Assembly (NCBI GenBank): GCA_003586115.2
Contig: QVOM02000053.1
Location: 8,840,572-8,904,571 of the forward strand
DNA: 64,000 bases
Direction: 5' to 3'
Source of the DNA: Salvator merianae
Taxonomy: Eukaryota; Chordata; Lepidosauria; Squamata; Teiidae
The translations under genes and the position numbers were made by a program. The notes under the pieces were generated by a model. The model searched no databases. It was not told the origin of the DNA and saw only the letters and a program-made list of their open reading frames with translations. This document shows, in pieces, positions 24,901 through 36,489 of this stretch (positions are counted from its first letter, which is position 1; the number at the start of each line of letters is the position of its first letter).

Positions 24901-25600
24901 AGTCTAAAAAGGATGAAAGCAAAGGGTGGGGGAAATGGAATAGATAACGAAGAAAACAAGGCAGGTACCTGGAGATTCTCACATATTTCAAGCACACATG
25001 GGCCACCCTCCTGTTCCCAGCCCTAGCCCCGGTCCCTGGTTAAATGGTTCAAGTGTGTTTAAGAGGAGGCTCCTTAAACATTTATTTGCTGTTATCCATG
25101 ACCCTCTATTTTAGTCTTTTGTGTAGTAATTGGGAGGTACAGCCAGGCCTGGAGTTTCCATTACCCTTGGCAGGCAACGGGCCTGGATGTAATCTAGTAA
25201 TAATACCTTTGTTTAGCTGTGTCAAAGCCATTCATCATGGTGCTTCAGACAAAAATAAAGTAGGCACACAGACAACTTCCAGGGTTCCGAAGAAGTGATG
25301 AGGCTTTATAATTTCAGAGACTCTTCTGTTAACAGGAAAGACTTGTTCCGGCAACCTTGCTTACTAAAAGCCATTCACAGTTCAAGCAGGGATCTGTCAC
25401 AGTCAAGGGGAAATGTTTTGGTGAAGGGCAGCATATCGTATAACATTTTGCCAGGTTATACAGAAGAGGTGAAATTAATTTGCCCTACTGGACATGAGGA
25501 AGAGCTTACGATACACCATCTCTTCTTCCTTAAAGCTCTTGGGGGCTTGTGACCTTATCCTCCACATCACTCTGTGGAAAATAGGGCATCATCCTAACAA
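24901..25600. other. Unique non-coding sequence
   Basis: No repeat or gene recognised. Two adjacent plus-strand frames of 84-85 codons (25044-25552) have no known domain and no upstream promoter or splice context. Confidence 0.35.
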
Positions 25601-25604
25601 AAGG

Positions 25605-25706
25605 AGCCTTACATCACCAATTGGTGGGCCATTGTGTGAGAAAGGATGCTGGACTAGATGGGCAGTGGCCTGATCCAGCAGGGTTCCTCTTATGTTCTCC
25701 TGTACA
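25605..25706 (+). mobile_element. CR1-type LINE 3' UTR fragment
   Basis: It reads 'ggatgctggactagatggg', 'tggcctgatccagcagggt' and 'cttatgttct', the same 3' end seen in reverse at 19563-19680 and 48190-48270. Only the UTR end is present. Confidence 0.7.
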
Positions 25707-25844
25707 GGCAGCTGACGTCTCTTTGCCTCTCCTTCTTATATAGTGCTCTTGATGGCTTGGAGAAGATACTTGGTTTACAGTATTCAGTTCAACAACAATT
25801 CAGGACTTCTGCTCTTAATCTCCTTAAAACAGAAGCCTGATAGG

Positions 25845-26285
25845 TCTTACTAATAGAGATGGCAACTTGGGTTCAAGAGGATTCGTGGCAGAAATCTTGA
25901 TATTCCAGAAAGAAGTGTTTGGTAAGCTGCATTTGTGGTAATTACGGAAGAAGCCAGAAGAATAGAGTAGAAATTGTACCAAACTGGTTTGATTTATTCA
26001 CAGTTCACAGCAATCTGTGATGTCTCCATGATTCATGTGTGAACTGAACCACCATGCAGTTCTGAAAAAATGTTAGAACCAAACCAAGGGGGTTCTAATG
26101 ATCCAAGCAAACCACAGCAAACCAAGGGTGGTTCATAGTGGTTCACATGGTTAAAATAAAATGCAAACCATGGGTAGTTCAAAAAATTGTTTCAATTGAA
26201 TGTGAGCCAATGGTAGTTTGATTTCGTTAGATTCAGTTTGATTCAAACTGAACCACTACATTCCAGTTTGTGCAAATCTCTAGCA
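25845..26285. mobile_element. Family E element, palindromic copy
   Basis: It begins near 'aatagagatggcaa' and ends 'gtttgtgcaaatctct'. The centre is dense in 'aaccaaacc' on the left and 'gtttgattcaaactg' on the right, with 'aaaccatgggtagttc' at the centre. This fits an inverted-repeat non-autonomous element of about 440 bp. Confidence 0.5.
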
Positions 26286-27514
26286 TGGAGAGATGTAAGT
26301 TCATGGAGTTGAGAGCATCAAAGTTTGAGTCAGGCTGCAGGGAACAGATGAAGAACAGTGATTTGGTCCAAACTTGCCGTGGCTTGGTTGCTTCACCAAA
26401 CTGTGCATAAGCACATTCTGGTATTGCTTTGAAGAAGAAAAGGTATATTCCATCAACTACGTGTAAGCAAAACCACACTGTATTTAATGACAGCAAGACT
26501 CTACAAGACCCTCATCTCTTTGTTGTAGGTCTGCAGTGCAAAATAAGTTGTCCTTGCATCCTTCCTGGCTGTGACTTTTTTTAAGGACATAAGGAAATCA
26601 CAAATCATACATGACAATTTAGTTCGGGGATACAATTTTTCCTTATTGGAAAGCAATAGAAAATTGAGTTCGTTTGTGTATAGTGGATGAACAAATATAC
26701 CAGCAGCACAGACATTATTATAAAAGAAACCTTTTGTTTCCCTTCATCCCTTTTTCAAACACCACCCTAGAGGGAAAAAAATTGAAAATGGGTGCTTTAT
26801 TTTTGGATCACCCTTTAAACCTGGAGCATAGCATGATTAACATTCAGCAAATGGCAATATTGCTTCCTCTGGCATTTGCCCAGATGAAGTGATTGCAAAT
26901 TTTAAGGAGGAGGATTGTGCACCAAAAGGAAACTTGGATTTCTTTCAAGGGAGGGAAGAGAAGAGAAAAAGAAATACATTTTGTTTGCATGGTATTTCTT
27001 TCTATATAATTCTGTTGCTACAAATAGTTAAGTCATGCAATTTATTGTTTCCTGCATATAGTATTAAGGTACAAGGATTTGTCAGAACTCGTAGACAAGC
27101 AAGGTTTTTACATTATTATTTATTTTCTCTTCTAATTCACAGTTTTTGATAACTTCTATTATGTGCTTAGAGCTTACAACACATACAGGTTTTCATTTCC
27201 ATTTCCATCTGAAATACTGAAAGGGAAAGGAATGCATGTTTTTTGGTTTGCATCCATCCAAATATATTTGCTTTACATAGACAGACAGACAGATAGATAG
27301 AAGGATCTGTTTTTATTTATTAATTTATTATTTATTTATATTGGAACTTATGAGTGTGGCATGTCCATGGTGGCTATTAAACTTTTGTGGTCCTCCACTG
27401 ACTGCCTTCTTACTCATGGTGTTATCCCCTTGAAAAGTACATGAAGATGAATGGAAGAAACTCTAAGAGCTGCTAGGCTTCTTTTACTCCTAGATTGGAT
27501 GGATGAATAGGAGG
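26286..27514. other. Unique non-coding sequence
   Basis: Contains a short (GACA)n(GATA)n tract at about 27281-27302. Nothing else recognised. Confidence 0.4.
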
Positions 27515-28085
27515 ACAGGGCTTCTGCACCTTTAATAGTTGCATAGGAGGGAATTTAAGCAGATGTGTTTAGGCCCATGTCATGTTTGTTGGCTTTGTTG
27601 TGCAGCTGCTTGACCACAGTGAGATCTTCTGTGCTTGCATGAGGCATTCTGGGACAGGGCAAGCCACCCCATTCTGGAACAAGCAACCCATCTCAAGCTG
27701 GGACAGGCTGCCAGTGGAGTAGAACAGGGCTATTTGTGTTTGGATGGCTGCTCTTCTCCAGTCCATGCTGCTTCCTCTAGACATCCCTTGGAGGTGGCAG
27801 CAAGGCCTTCAGAGTTTCTGGTCTGACTCGTTTTGCTGTGGACCCATTTCTGGTGGAACTTCCACAGAAAAGGGTCCCCTGTAGTATACTGTCTGCTTGC
27901 CTCTGTGGTCCAGTATTCTACTCCTTGGCCAGTTGTAGGCCTCAACACTGAGGTCTACAACTACACCAGGCTAGGGCACCATTTTCCATGCTTCGTCCAG
28001 TGTGGATGAAACATGACAGGGGGGTGAGGCCACGCTAGAATGTACATGTTATTCCAGAATTTGTTTCGGAATAAGGGGCAATGTG
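27515..28085 (+). mobile_element. Family B non-autonomous DNA element
   Basis: It matches 20820-21270 through the 'gccagtggagtagaacaggg' and 'ggatggctgctc' blocks, and shares the 'tggacccatttctggtgg' and 'agggtcccc' words with family A. It starts at 'cagggcttctgcac' and ends near 'ggaataaggggcaatg'. Overlapping frames on both strands (27569-27948) are non-genic. Confidence 0.5.
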
Positions 28086-28432
28086 GCAGGCTGCTTAACT
28101 CGATAAGCCATTGGGGGCATTTATTATGTTCTTATGAGGAATTTAATCTGCTGGAATTTCTCCTATAGGATTGTAGGATCCCTGTAATTTTCCATGTAGC
28201 TATTAAAGATCTGTGACCACCTGCCCAGGTTCCACCAGCTCACTGACATGTAAAAACAACAAATATATTTTAATTGCAGTGAATCTCACCTTTGCACCAT
28301 TTTCTAAAATTTATTTTAAGAGGATGGGCATGTGAGCTTCACGTGAGAAGGAGCCAAAAGAAGCTGTGAACCTATAATGTTCCCTCAAATTTCCAAATTT
28401 GCCCACTGCCCAGGTGTGCATAAATGCAGTAG

Positions 28433-28632
28433 ATCAGTGGTGCTCCACTAGTGGCCCTACAGATGTTCCTGAACTACAACACCCAGCATTCAACTCTCAG
28501 CATTCTGTGCCAGCTAGGAATTTTATTTGAAGAGGAACCATGGTGAGCTCTACGTGCTTCTGAGCTACAGCTCCCAACATTCTATGTTGGAATGATGTGG
28601 AATGTCATTCAGGGACATCTAGAGGACTGAAG
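28433..28632. mobile_element. Inverted-repeat DNA element (foldback, about 200 bp)
   Basis: The left arm 'ctacagatgttcctgaacta' plus 'caacacccagcattc' pairs imperfectly with the right arm 'ttcagggacatctagaggac'. A 'gctacagctcccaacattct' block lies between. The 'ctacaactcccagcatt' word is a hallmark of widespread amniote hAT-type non-autonomous elements. A related copy is at 32697-32850. Confidence 0.5.
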
Positions 28633-28878
28633 GTGAGAACCCCTCTCTTAGCCCAAGGACTCGTTGGCACCCATATGAAATTAATACGAACCGAACAGGT
28701 AAAGTTCGTTTTTACTTTTTTGTCAACCCTGCCCTGCTAAGGAGAGATTTCTAACTATGATTTATTTCTTTAAAAATACATAAAAGCTGCAGGCCTTGCT
28801 CCACATCTGATAGAAAATCCTACCTAACACAAATTAATGTCTGTTTTCAAACTGTTTTGCCCATTCAAACACAGACAT
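28633..28878. other. Unique non-coding sequence
   Basis: Nothing recognised. A 'cgaaccgaac' word at 28687-28699 may be a trace of family E. Confidence 0.3.
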
Positions 28879-28879
28879 A

Positions 28880-28914
<35 letters not shown>
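28879..28914. repeat. (AC)n microsatellite
   Basis: About 17 AC units, followed by a short ATAT/AGATAT run. Confidence 0.95.
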
Positions 28915-28919
<5 letters not shown>

Positions 28920-29159
28920 GATATCTATGTAATTTTACCTTTGCCCTTCTCTTAGCTGAAGCATTACCATTAACACCTTGAGTCACAGATGCCTGTGGAA
29001 GAAAAAAAATGTACTATGCTATCATCGGTAATACATTTGGGCTGACTCATTTTCATAACCTGCACTGAGGTGGCAGGCTAAAGAGGACAGCCATGGGTTA
29101 CTAAACATAGGATTTATACAATGAGAGAGAAGAAATATGCCACACTTAAAAAGAGTTAC

Positions 29160-29900
29160 AGAGTACATTTCGTTTCTTGCTCTCTCTCTTTTTCACTTTG
29201 ATCCTTTTGGCTGACTGCTTGATGTTAAGCATGTGGCCAGTATCATTGCCTGCATTAAAGGCAATTAAAAAGATCACTGTTGTCAGTGTATTTCACCTAT
29301 TCTCCATATTTTTATGTCCTCGCAGTGGTGAATAAATTAATCCTATTAATGCATAATTAAGTTTTCAATTGTGAGAGGAAGGAAAAGCCCAGCCCAGCCC
29401 AATTTACTTTCCCGAGGCTTCTTCCTCTCGGATCATGTGATTTAATTTTTTTCCGTGTGACCAGGTGAGTGGGTGGCTGCTGGAGGGGTGGTGGTGCAGG
29501 GAGATAGGAGAGGAAGGCTAGAAAGGCAGACTAAAATGTGCAGATTAATTTTATTCTTTAACCTTCCTAATGTGTCTGCTTGCTTGCATCGAATCTCAGA
29601 CAGCAGATCATCCCTTGATTTATAGTAGTGACCGCTGCCTGCATCTCTCAGGCTAATGACACATACACTAAAGTCATTGATTTGTATGAATAGCCTCCGC
29701 TCTTCATTTATCACAATTTAATGTAAGAGTTTGCAATGCATAAAAAAAAGAAGAAGAAAAAATCACAAGGGAAACATGGACCCACAGGCCTGGCCGCGTA
29801 GCAGTTATGAATCATTTGCTGCCTTATAATATATAGACTGTTCTTTTCCTGAAATTGCCCTATAAGGTCATACTTCTTTACAGAACATCTCAACAATTAA
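29160..29900. promoter_or_regulatory. Candidate conserved non-coding element (enhancer-like block)
   Basis: About 740 bp of unique sequence with dense homeodomain-type cores. Examples are 'attaatcctattaatgc' and 'ataattaagttttcaattg' near 29336-29370, and 'tgatttatag', 'catttatcac' and 'gctaatgac' further on. There are no repeat signatures or sustained frames. The texture matches ultraconserved-type enhancers near developmental genes; this is judged by eye only. Confidence 0.35.
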
Positions 29901-30928
29901 ACCCCCAAAGTAGATGTTTTAAGACATGAAACACAACTCAAATTTTTTTTAGTGTATTCTTTTTCGCTCTCTTCCCCCCTTTTAATGTTCTCTCCCAAGC
30001 CAAATTTATCCCTCTGGTGGAAGCAAAGGTGACTCTATGCTGACTTTGCTTAGGTCTTCACCACTTATATAAGTTATAATTTTGGCCCATAAACTTTATT
30101 GATTTGCCTTTGAACTCAACAGCACACTAATAAGGAGGCTAGGCAACTCCAAAGAAGGTGAGAAAGGTCTCTCAGGAATTGGCCAATCACCTATCAAATC
30201 TGATCATCTTTGGAAGATGGCCACAGTTATGCCACAGTTCCATGCAAAACATGCACACATCCTGACAGCATAGTCTGAAGACTCGATCACTTGTGAGAAC
30301 ACGATTCTTTTACAAAATGATGGCTTCATCAGGCCTTTTTCGACACCATCTCTGCTTGCGACTGTAGTAGATTCAACAATTAAATGTGTCCTATATAGAT
30401 TTATGAAGGTACAAGAACTAAGAAATCATTCAGTACATTTCCAGGTATTATAGCTGACTGAAATTTGTAACTGAACAGCTGAGACTTTGTTGTAGTTGTA
30501 GGACGATTCCACTTGCTGATAATGGTGGGCATGATAGCAACAAACCTGTATATTGATGATGTGCTTCTATGCACATGCAGACAATAGAAGGCAATTGGGT
30601 GGAGGCATCTACTTCATTACAGATTTGTGGTGGCCCAGCTGGAGTTAGCTAATTTGACTCCATAGCTTCACTGCTGCCAATGAGGCATATTGCCCGAAGC
30701 ATCTGCACAGGCATAGCAGCTTTGTAAGTAATTTTGCTGTGGTGAGGGACCCTGTCAGATCTGACTGTCACTTCTCACACACTGAACTTTAGTTCCCTTT
30801 GATAGGCCCCAGGATGCTAGGGATTCCCTAAGATGATTTGGCAGAGATGAAGTGCCCTGGAGGACCTCAAAAATGTTTTCAGCCATTTCTTCATTGACTG
30901 CTAGTGCGGTCCAGGAACAGATCTACAG
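29901..30928. other. Unique non-coding sequence
   Basis: No repeat family or gene recognised. Confidence 0.35.
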
Positions 30929-31600
30929 GACCTGACTTCTGCATGCTATCATGGGATAGCATAGGTCCCACTTCCATAGAATGTTCCGCCCACATAGGAC
31001 AGAGCATAGAGTGGGATAAGGTGCCAAAAAAGGTGGGTGCCCCATCCTGATCCACCAGTAGACCTTGACATCAAAGTCAGTAGACTAGTGGGCCCATGGG
31101 AGAATCCTTTTTGCTGGCCTTCCAGGAAGTGACATGATGCTGAAAAGGGTCTTCCTGGAAACCTCAAAGGCAGGGAACAAAAGGTCTTAGCCTTCGAAGG
31201 CTCCAGCAGCAGCAGCTCCGAGGGCTGGTCCAGTCCTTGAAGACAGTGGCCAAGGCTAGGATGAGATGAACCATTCAAAATGTGGATGGTTCTATTCCAC
31301 TTCAGTGGCAATCCAACCCAGCATGGAGGAGATTGCGCATCCCAGAATGGAGCATCCTACTCAGTTCCACGATGCAGGACTGGAGAGTGCAGAAGTGACC
31401 ATGGTCATGAAATGGAGATGGAGACTATATTGCCACAAATGGTCTGTTCCACTCTATTATTGGTTGTGTCTCTACTTGATGGTGCCCTGGTGGTAAGAGA
31501 TGCATTGGTGCAAGCACACCATCCCATTTATGGTCTCAGTTGCCACCTGAGGCGCATGTTCTGCAGTATGTGATTTCCCGCCTTCGTTGCAGGCACCTCA
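30929..31600 (-). mobile_element. Family B element, reverse orientation
   Basis: The block at 31285-31370 ('ctattccacttcagtggcaa', 'catcccagaatggagca') is the reverse complement of the 27650-27730 core of family B. The 'ggacctgacttctgcatg' word at 30929 fits the family's right terminus in reverse. Overlapping frames on both strands (30949-31573) are not genes. Confidence 0.45.
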
Positions 31601-32144
31601 GCTCACCACTTGAAATGAAACTTGTCACTTTGAAATGGAGACATGGAGGTGTCTTCCAGAGTGATGATCAGTCTCTCCCCTCTTCATAACTAAAGCTGCA
31701 TTGCACAAGGGGTGACTGTATATCGGTAAGCATAATTGCTCCAAACCAGAGAAGAAACCACGGGGAAAAGAAACCACGGAAAGGGATATCTTTAAATAAA
31801 CTATATTGTTGAGCCAGTGAATGGAAGCTGTTAATTTTATTAACATGTTTAAGAAGGAAGATCACTTTCTTACACCATTTTTCCCCTCCTTCCAAAATGT
31901 TGACTTAACACATTACCCCCTCTTTACATTTCAATGTATGTAATGGAGAAAAAGCTGCTGTAAACAAAGCCATCACAGTCACTACACGACCTCAGAAATA
32001 TCCATTAATAATTGCCGGAGTGAGGATATTTGCCTGGAACAGAGAAAATTAAACACAGTAGAGGTGTACACTTGATTGTGCTGTACACAATTGATGTGTA
32101 CAGCAAGTACCTGTAATAGAGATGCAGCCTTGAAGAAAATAAAG
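31601..32144. other. Unique non-coding sequence
   Basis: Nothing recognised. Confidence 0.35.
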
Positions 32145-32241
32145 GCTGCATCCAGATGACACTTACTTATTCTGCTATATTTAGATATTCCAGAATAAAG
32201 CGTGGATATTCTGGAATAACTAAGTGACATCTGGATGCAGT
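32145..32241. mobile_element. Family F miniature inverted-repeat element (97 bp)
   Basis: The left end 'gctgcatccagatgac' and the reverse complement of the right end, 'actgcatccagatgtcac', form a terminal inverted repeat of about 29 bp with roughly four mismatches. The centre has two further short inverted copies of 'atattccagaata'. No coding capacity. A solo left half lies at 34816-34862. Confidence 0.75.
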
Positions 32242-32246
32242 CGTAG

Positions 32247-32696
32247 ACATATCATAAAAAACTGTTTGTGTACTTCTTGGACTTTTCTTTCTTTGTTGCC
32301 TTTTTGAAGATTAAGTATTTTATGTTACAATGGAGTATTTAGCAGTTGGTAAAATGAAGGGGAAAAGGACTTCATTCATTTACTCTTCCTTATATTCCAT
32401 CCTATTGCCTAATGGTGATATGAGAAGCTTATAAGAATTTAAAACACTCAGAACACAATTAAAATACAAAATGTTAAAGATATATGGAAAATTTAAAACA
32501 AAAAAATTAAAACCATTTCAAAGAGGCTGTCCAGAAAATAAAGCCATCAGAACACCATCGTTTTTAATCTTTTCCTGAAAGTACATATGACTCCAAGGTT
32601 GCTCCTAATGGTTTCTGCTACTAAGACTATTAGGCAAAGTTCTCTAATTAACACTGTCNTCCCTTCCCTTCCCTTCCCATCTCCTCATCACCTATT
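32247..32696. other. Unique sequence with one ambiguous base
   Basis: A single N occurs at 32659 within a C/T-rich run of TTCCC units (32659-32680). It is probably an unresolved base in a simple repeat. Nothing else recognised. Confidence 0.5.
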
Positions 32697-32850
32697 AGAC
32701 TGGTGTTCTTTAACGGCATCACCAAAAGGTGCTAGACTACAATTCCCATTAGGTTCAGTCAGCAAGGTTAGGGGTCAAAAATGATTCTGAGAATTACTGG
32801 AATTGCAATACAACTAGAGTCACAGTGATTGAAAAATGCTGTAGCCAACT
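32697..32850. mobile_element. Foldback DNA element related to 28433-28632
   Basis: It contains 'ctagactacaattcccatta' on the left and 'gaattactggaattgcaata' on the right, which pair as inverted arms. Flanking 'tggtgttcttta' and 'gaaaaatgctg' may be the decayed ends. Confidence 0.45.
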
Positions 32851-33639
32851 GTCTGGACAAACAGCATTCTCTTATTTAATTCTGACAGTCCTTTTGAAAT
32901 TTAGTCTGCTGGCCATATATGCCAAAAGGATGCAGGCTACCCATCTCTGTTGCAGGAATATTTGGTCTATAAACAATCCTTACGTTTTTAATTAGCTGAG
33001 AAATGGTTTATTTTGTTCTGCATGTACGCAATGTGTTAAACCAGTGTGAAAAAAGGAGGAGTAAGTTTTCTGTTGCTACTACTAGGGTTGCACTAACTTA
33101 TGCACTGACATTTATGCATATTTTATGCACCTGTTTACTGTGACATGCATCAGGAAAGCATAGCTGCTGTATGTTAGTGGCTGCCATATCACAAGACATC
33201 ACTATATCCTCCCAGCTAGCATTTCAAGCAAAATCTCTCTCTGTTTCCCTCATTTTGATTCTTCCAACCCTCCAAAAAATGAGAAGGAACACTATCCAGA
33301 CCAGAGACATCTCATTTCCACATGCATATGTGGAAGCTGGTGGAAGTTAGGGCTTTTTTTTAATTCCCTGTTTATGTGTTCTTCAGAACAGAGCTGTCTA
33401 AAGTGATGCTCAGGAATGAATGTTTAGAAACAGAAGGTGGGTTTTTTACTTCATGTTTCTTCACAGGCAAGCTAGGATATTCTGGCTGAAAGTAAGTGAG
33501 ATACCCCAATTGGCAGAAGCAAATCTTTGTGCACGGAATGATACTTTTTCCTAATTTTTTTCCTTAGCCATTAGATATGGGGGGGGGGGAGATTAGATGA
33601 GAGTATTCTGTATGGAGAGGTAACCTGCTTTTCTTCTTC
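32851..33639. other. Unique non-coding sequence
   Basis: G-run at about 33579-33588. Nothing else recognised. Confidence 0.35.
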
Positions 33640-33722
33640 AGAGTTTGTTGTTGCTGGGTGCCATCAAATTGGGGATAATTCCTGGCAATTAGATGGCTGC
33701 AATCATATTAATTTCTTGCCAG
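33640..33722. mobile_element. Possible BovB/SINE-type 3' tail fragment
   Basis: The 'gtttgttgttgctgggtgcc' start followed by 'atcaaattgg' resembles the 'ttgttgtgtgccttcaag' 3' region shared by reptile BovB LINEs and their SINEs. It is short and diverged, so the assignment is weak. Confidence 0.3.
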
Positions 33723-33781
33723 ATAATGAAGTGTCTTGTCATCATTTTCCTCCAGAGAAAATAATAATAATAATTATAAAA

Positions 33782-33805
33782 TCATCATCATCATCATCAT
33801 CATAG
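33782..33805. repeat. (ATC)n microsatellite
   Basis: Eight ATC units following an (AAT)n stretch. Confidence 0.9.
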
Positions 33806-34399
33806 CAGTCAATCTACCTCTCTGGGATGATAAACTAACTCTAGATCAATTGGACAGGACAGGGTTTACATTGTGTAAGCCCCTTCCTCATTTTCTCAAG
33901 AAACATGTTTGCCAGCACATGGAAAGAAAGCCCCTACATCCTTTTCTATATCACAGTAAGAGCATATGTGAGAAGTCCCTGAGTTCCAGCTCTATTGCCT
34001 TGAATGTTATTCTGACCTGAGCGCAAGCACATCCGATCCAAATCCCAAGGTTCTGTTACAGGCAATTAAGCTCAACCTACAACACAGCCTAGTTCTAGCA
34101 CTGAGCCTGCCTCCCATATTGTAACTGTCTGTATTGATTCCTTGGTTTCTGGTGGGGAACCAGGTTCTTATGTACTTATTGCATACCCAGCCAATATGTT
34201 TTCTCGCAAGGGAAGCTTAGAGGTGCCCTAAAGCATTGTGACAGACCCATGCCTCTTTTCCAAGGCAGAGCGCAACAGCTATTCCCTCTTTAGGATAGGG
34301 ACACGAGACATAAATGACACATCATATGTTACAGCTGGTGTTAAGCAATTCATTTTCTAGTATTATTTTTTTTTTAAAAAAAAGCTTAAAAAAATAACA

Positions 34400-34690
34400 A
34401 AGAAACCATACAACATTGCTTGAGGGAGAAGGCGGTTCTTAGAAAGGCCAGTCTCTGGGGTGAACTTGTCTCGATTGTCTCCATAAAGAAAAACAAAAAA
34501 CCAGAGAATTTAGACTTACATTAATTACATGGGGGGAGGGGGGTACACCCGAGCCATTATTTGCTTAGTGAAATGAATGTTTTCTCAGGATTTTAATTAT
34601 TTTGTCATTATATATAAACTTTTGTCTCTTCACTTCTCAAACAATGTTCAGCAATTACTCAGCATCAGGGATGCAAATGCACTGAGTGTG
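34400..34690. promoter_or_regulatory. Candidate conserved non-coding element
   Basis: Unique sequence with 'acttacattaattacatg', 'attttaattattttgtcatt' and 'caattactcagcatc' (AP-1/MAF-like plus homeodomain cores). No repeat signature. Assignment is by composition only. Confidence 0.25.
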
Positions 34691-34815
34691 TTGGGTTTAG
34701 GTTTTATATTCTTTTTATTATTATTATTATTATTATTTTAAGGATGTCCCTATAATGGAGTCCTAGCATTTCCTTGATCACTCACACCTGTCCCTTAACA
34801 CTTCAAGCCAACAAA

Positions 34816-34865
34816 GGTGCATCCAGATATTGCTTACTTATTCTGTTATATTTGGATATTCACAT
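34816..34865. mobile_element. Family F element, solo left half
   Basis: 'ggtgcatccagat' followed by 'cttacttattctgttatatt' and 'tggatattc' matches the left half of 32145-32241. No right arm follows. Confidence 0.55.
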
Positions 34866-34879
34866 GGCTTGGATTCTTA

Positions 34880-35190
34880 TTTTGTTGTTAAGAACTTTTT
34901 CTGCACTGGACTTTGGAGAGGAATATATTCTGATCCAAAGTCCACCCTTCCACATCTGTTGCAGAAAAGGGAAGCCACATAACCCTTTAGATTGCTTTGT
35001 CTGAACAGGCGAAAGTAATGGGCCAGGATACGGCACCAAAAGGGCACAGTATTCTAGTTCCGCTGTGGACTTCTTTAAAGATGTCTAAAGCAAGACAATA
35101 ATTCATATTCTGGGATATAAATTGCTTGTAGACAGCATTTCTCTGTATTTTATCCATAGACAAGCTGCTTGCTGTTTTTATAGTGATTTT
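34880..35190. other. Unique non-coding sequence
   Basis: Nothing recognised. Confidence 0.3.
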
Positions 35191-35265
35191 ATTTTGACCT
35201 ACCATATTACCTTTGGGTATAGGGAAGGATAGAAATATAAACAAATAAAATAAATATGCTAAACA
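35191..35265 (+). mobile_element. L2-type LINE 3' tail
   Basis: 'acctttgggtatagggaagg' followed by 'aaacaaataaaataaat' is the L2-like 3' tail; the same 'acctttgggtatagggtggg' occurs at 46480-46500. Confidence 0.5.
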
Positions 35266-36282
35266 GTAGATTATATAATATTGTCATATACAGTGATTTC
35301 CTTTGAGTCTTTTCATGTTAAGAATGATGACTGGATCCTCATATGCCCACAAAGATCTCGACCCTTGAAGAAAATGGGAAGTTGCAGGAAGATGGTATCC
35401 CTGAATGCTTGTCTCTTTGGTTGGGTTTACATCATACTATTGCCAGTGCTGAACTGGACATAGAAGTGAGAGCTCTTTCTCCTTAAATTCACACCCCTTG
35501 GCCATACACACTGGTTTTCAGAGTTCTGCTCCAGCCTCTCTTCAACTTCTGTTGAAAGAACATTTGGACAGCACTTCCAGCCTGGCATACACACATCTGA
35601 AAACCTCCATTTTGTGGAGGATTCACTTCTGTATAACTGCCACTCAAGCTAGGATACTGTCGCATATGATCCCACCATTTGTGGGCAGTTGGTTGCCAGG
35701 ATCAAGCTGAATATGTACTCTGTGACCACTCCATTTGTTGGGGATGTGTAAGTGGGGGCAGGGGAAATAAAATATGCAGTTAGAAAGTATCTCTCAGATA
35801 TTGTATAGCCTAATGACTTACAGATGGGAGTATTTTGATAGTAGTGATGTCCATCAACCTGAGTACTTTCAGAAAAAGATTAGTCTTTTTTTTTAAGAGA
35901 CTGGGCTGTTAGTAGTTATTAGTTAATCATGGTTGTGTGCTTTTTCTAGTATTAGAGGCAGTTTGCTTCTGAAGACCAGATACTGAGAGACGTAAGTGAG
36001 GAGAGTATGCTGAACTCATATATTACCTGTGGAGTTCTTGTGGATATCTTGTTAACCAGTGTGAAAATAAGCTGATAGGCTGTATGAACCACTGGTGCAA
36101 TTTTTACTTTCTTGCTTTAATCTGTTCAAATTGTGTAGTCTGCTTGGGCCAGAGGATACCTGATTTATAGTGTGTCAAATCCCATAGCCCCCTGCTTAAT
36201 CTTTTCTGAATATATTGGCATAAATAATCAGGGGGAAGTTGGTTGAGTTGGGGGCGGCATGGGTTGGGGAGGATTTTAGTTA
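35266..36282. other. Unclassified non-coding sequence
   Basis: The stretch at about 35480-35720 has GC-richer, DNA-element-like composition ('cactcaagctagg', 'gatcccaccatttgtggg') but I could not match it to a defined family. Nothing else recognised. Confidence 0.3.
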
Positions 36283-36386
36283 TATTGTATTGTATTTTAA
36301 TGTTTTTATTAGTTGTAATTTGCCCTATGACCATATGGTGAAGGGCAGGATATAATGTTATAAATGAATGAATGAATGAATGAATA
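36283..36386 (+). mobile_element. L2-type LINE 3' tail with (AATG)n end
   Basis: 'gtttttattagttgtaattt' then 'gccctatgaccatatggtg' and 'aagggcaggatataatg' is an L2-type 3' tail. It ends in six AATG units, probably the element's own terminal simple repeat. Confidence 0.6.
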
Positions 36387-36489
36387 TTGTATAGAGAACT
36401 TCTACAGGTTTACAAATGGGGAGAATATTAATTCAGGAAAACAAACATCTACTAGTCTGGACAGACACTAGTCTGTGCCCACTACCCAC

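Noticed and set aside
30949..31311. 120-codon minus-strand frame
   Set aside because: It lies in a family B element and is overlapped by a frame on the other strand.
32590..32790. Small coding frame across the N
   Set aside because: It contains an undetermined residue and runs into a foldback DNA element.
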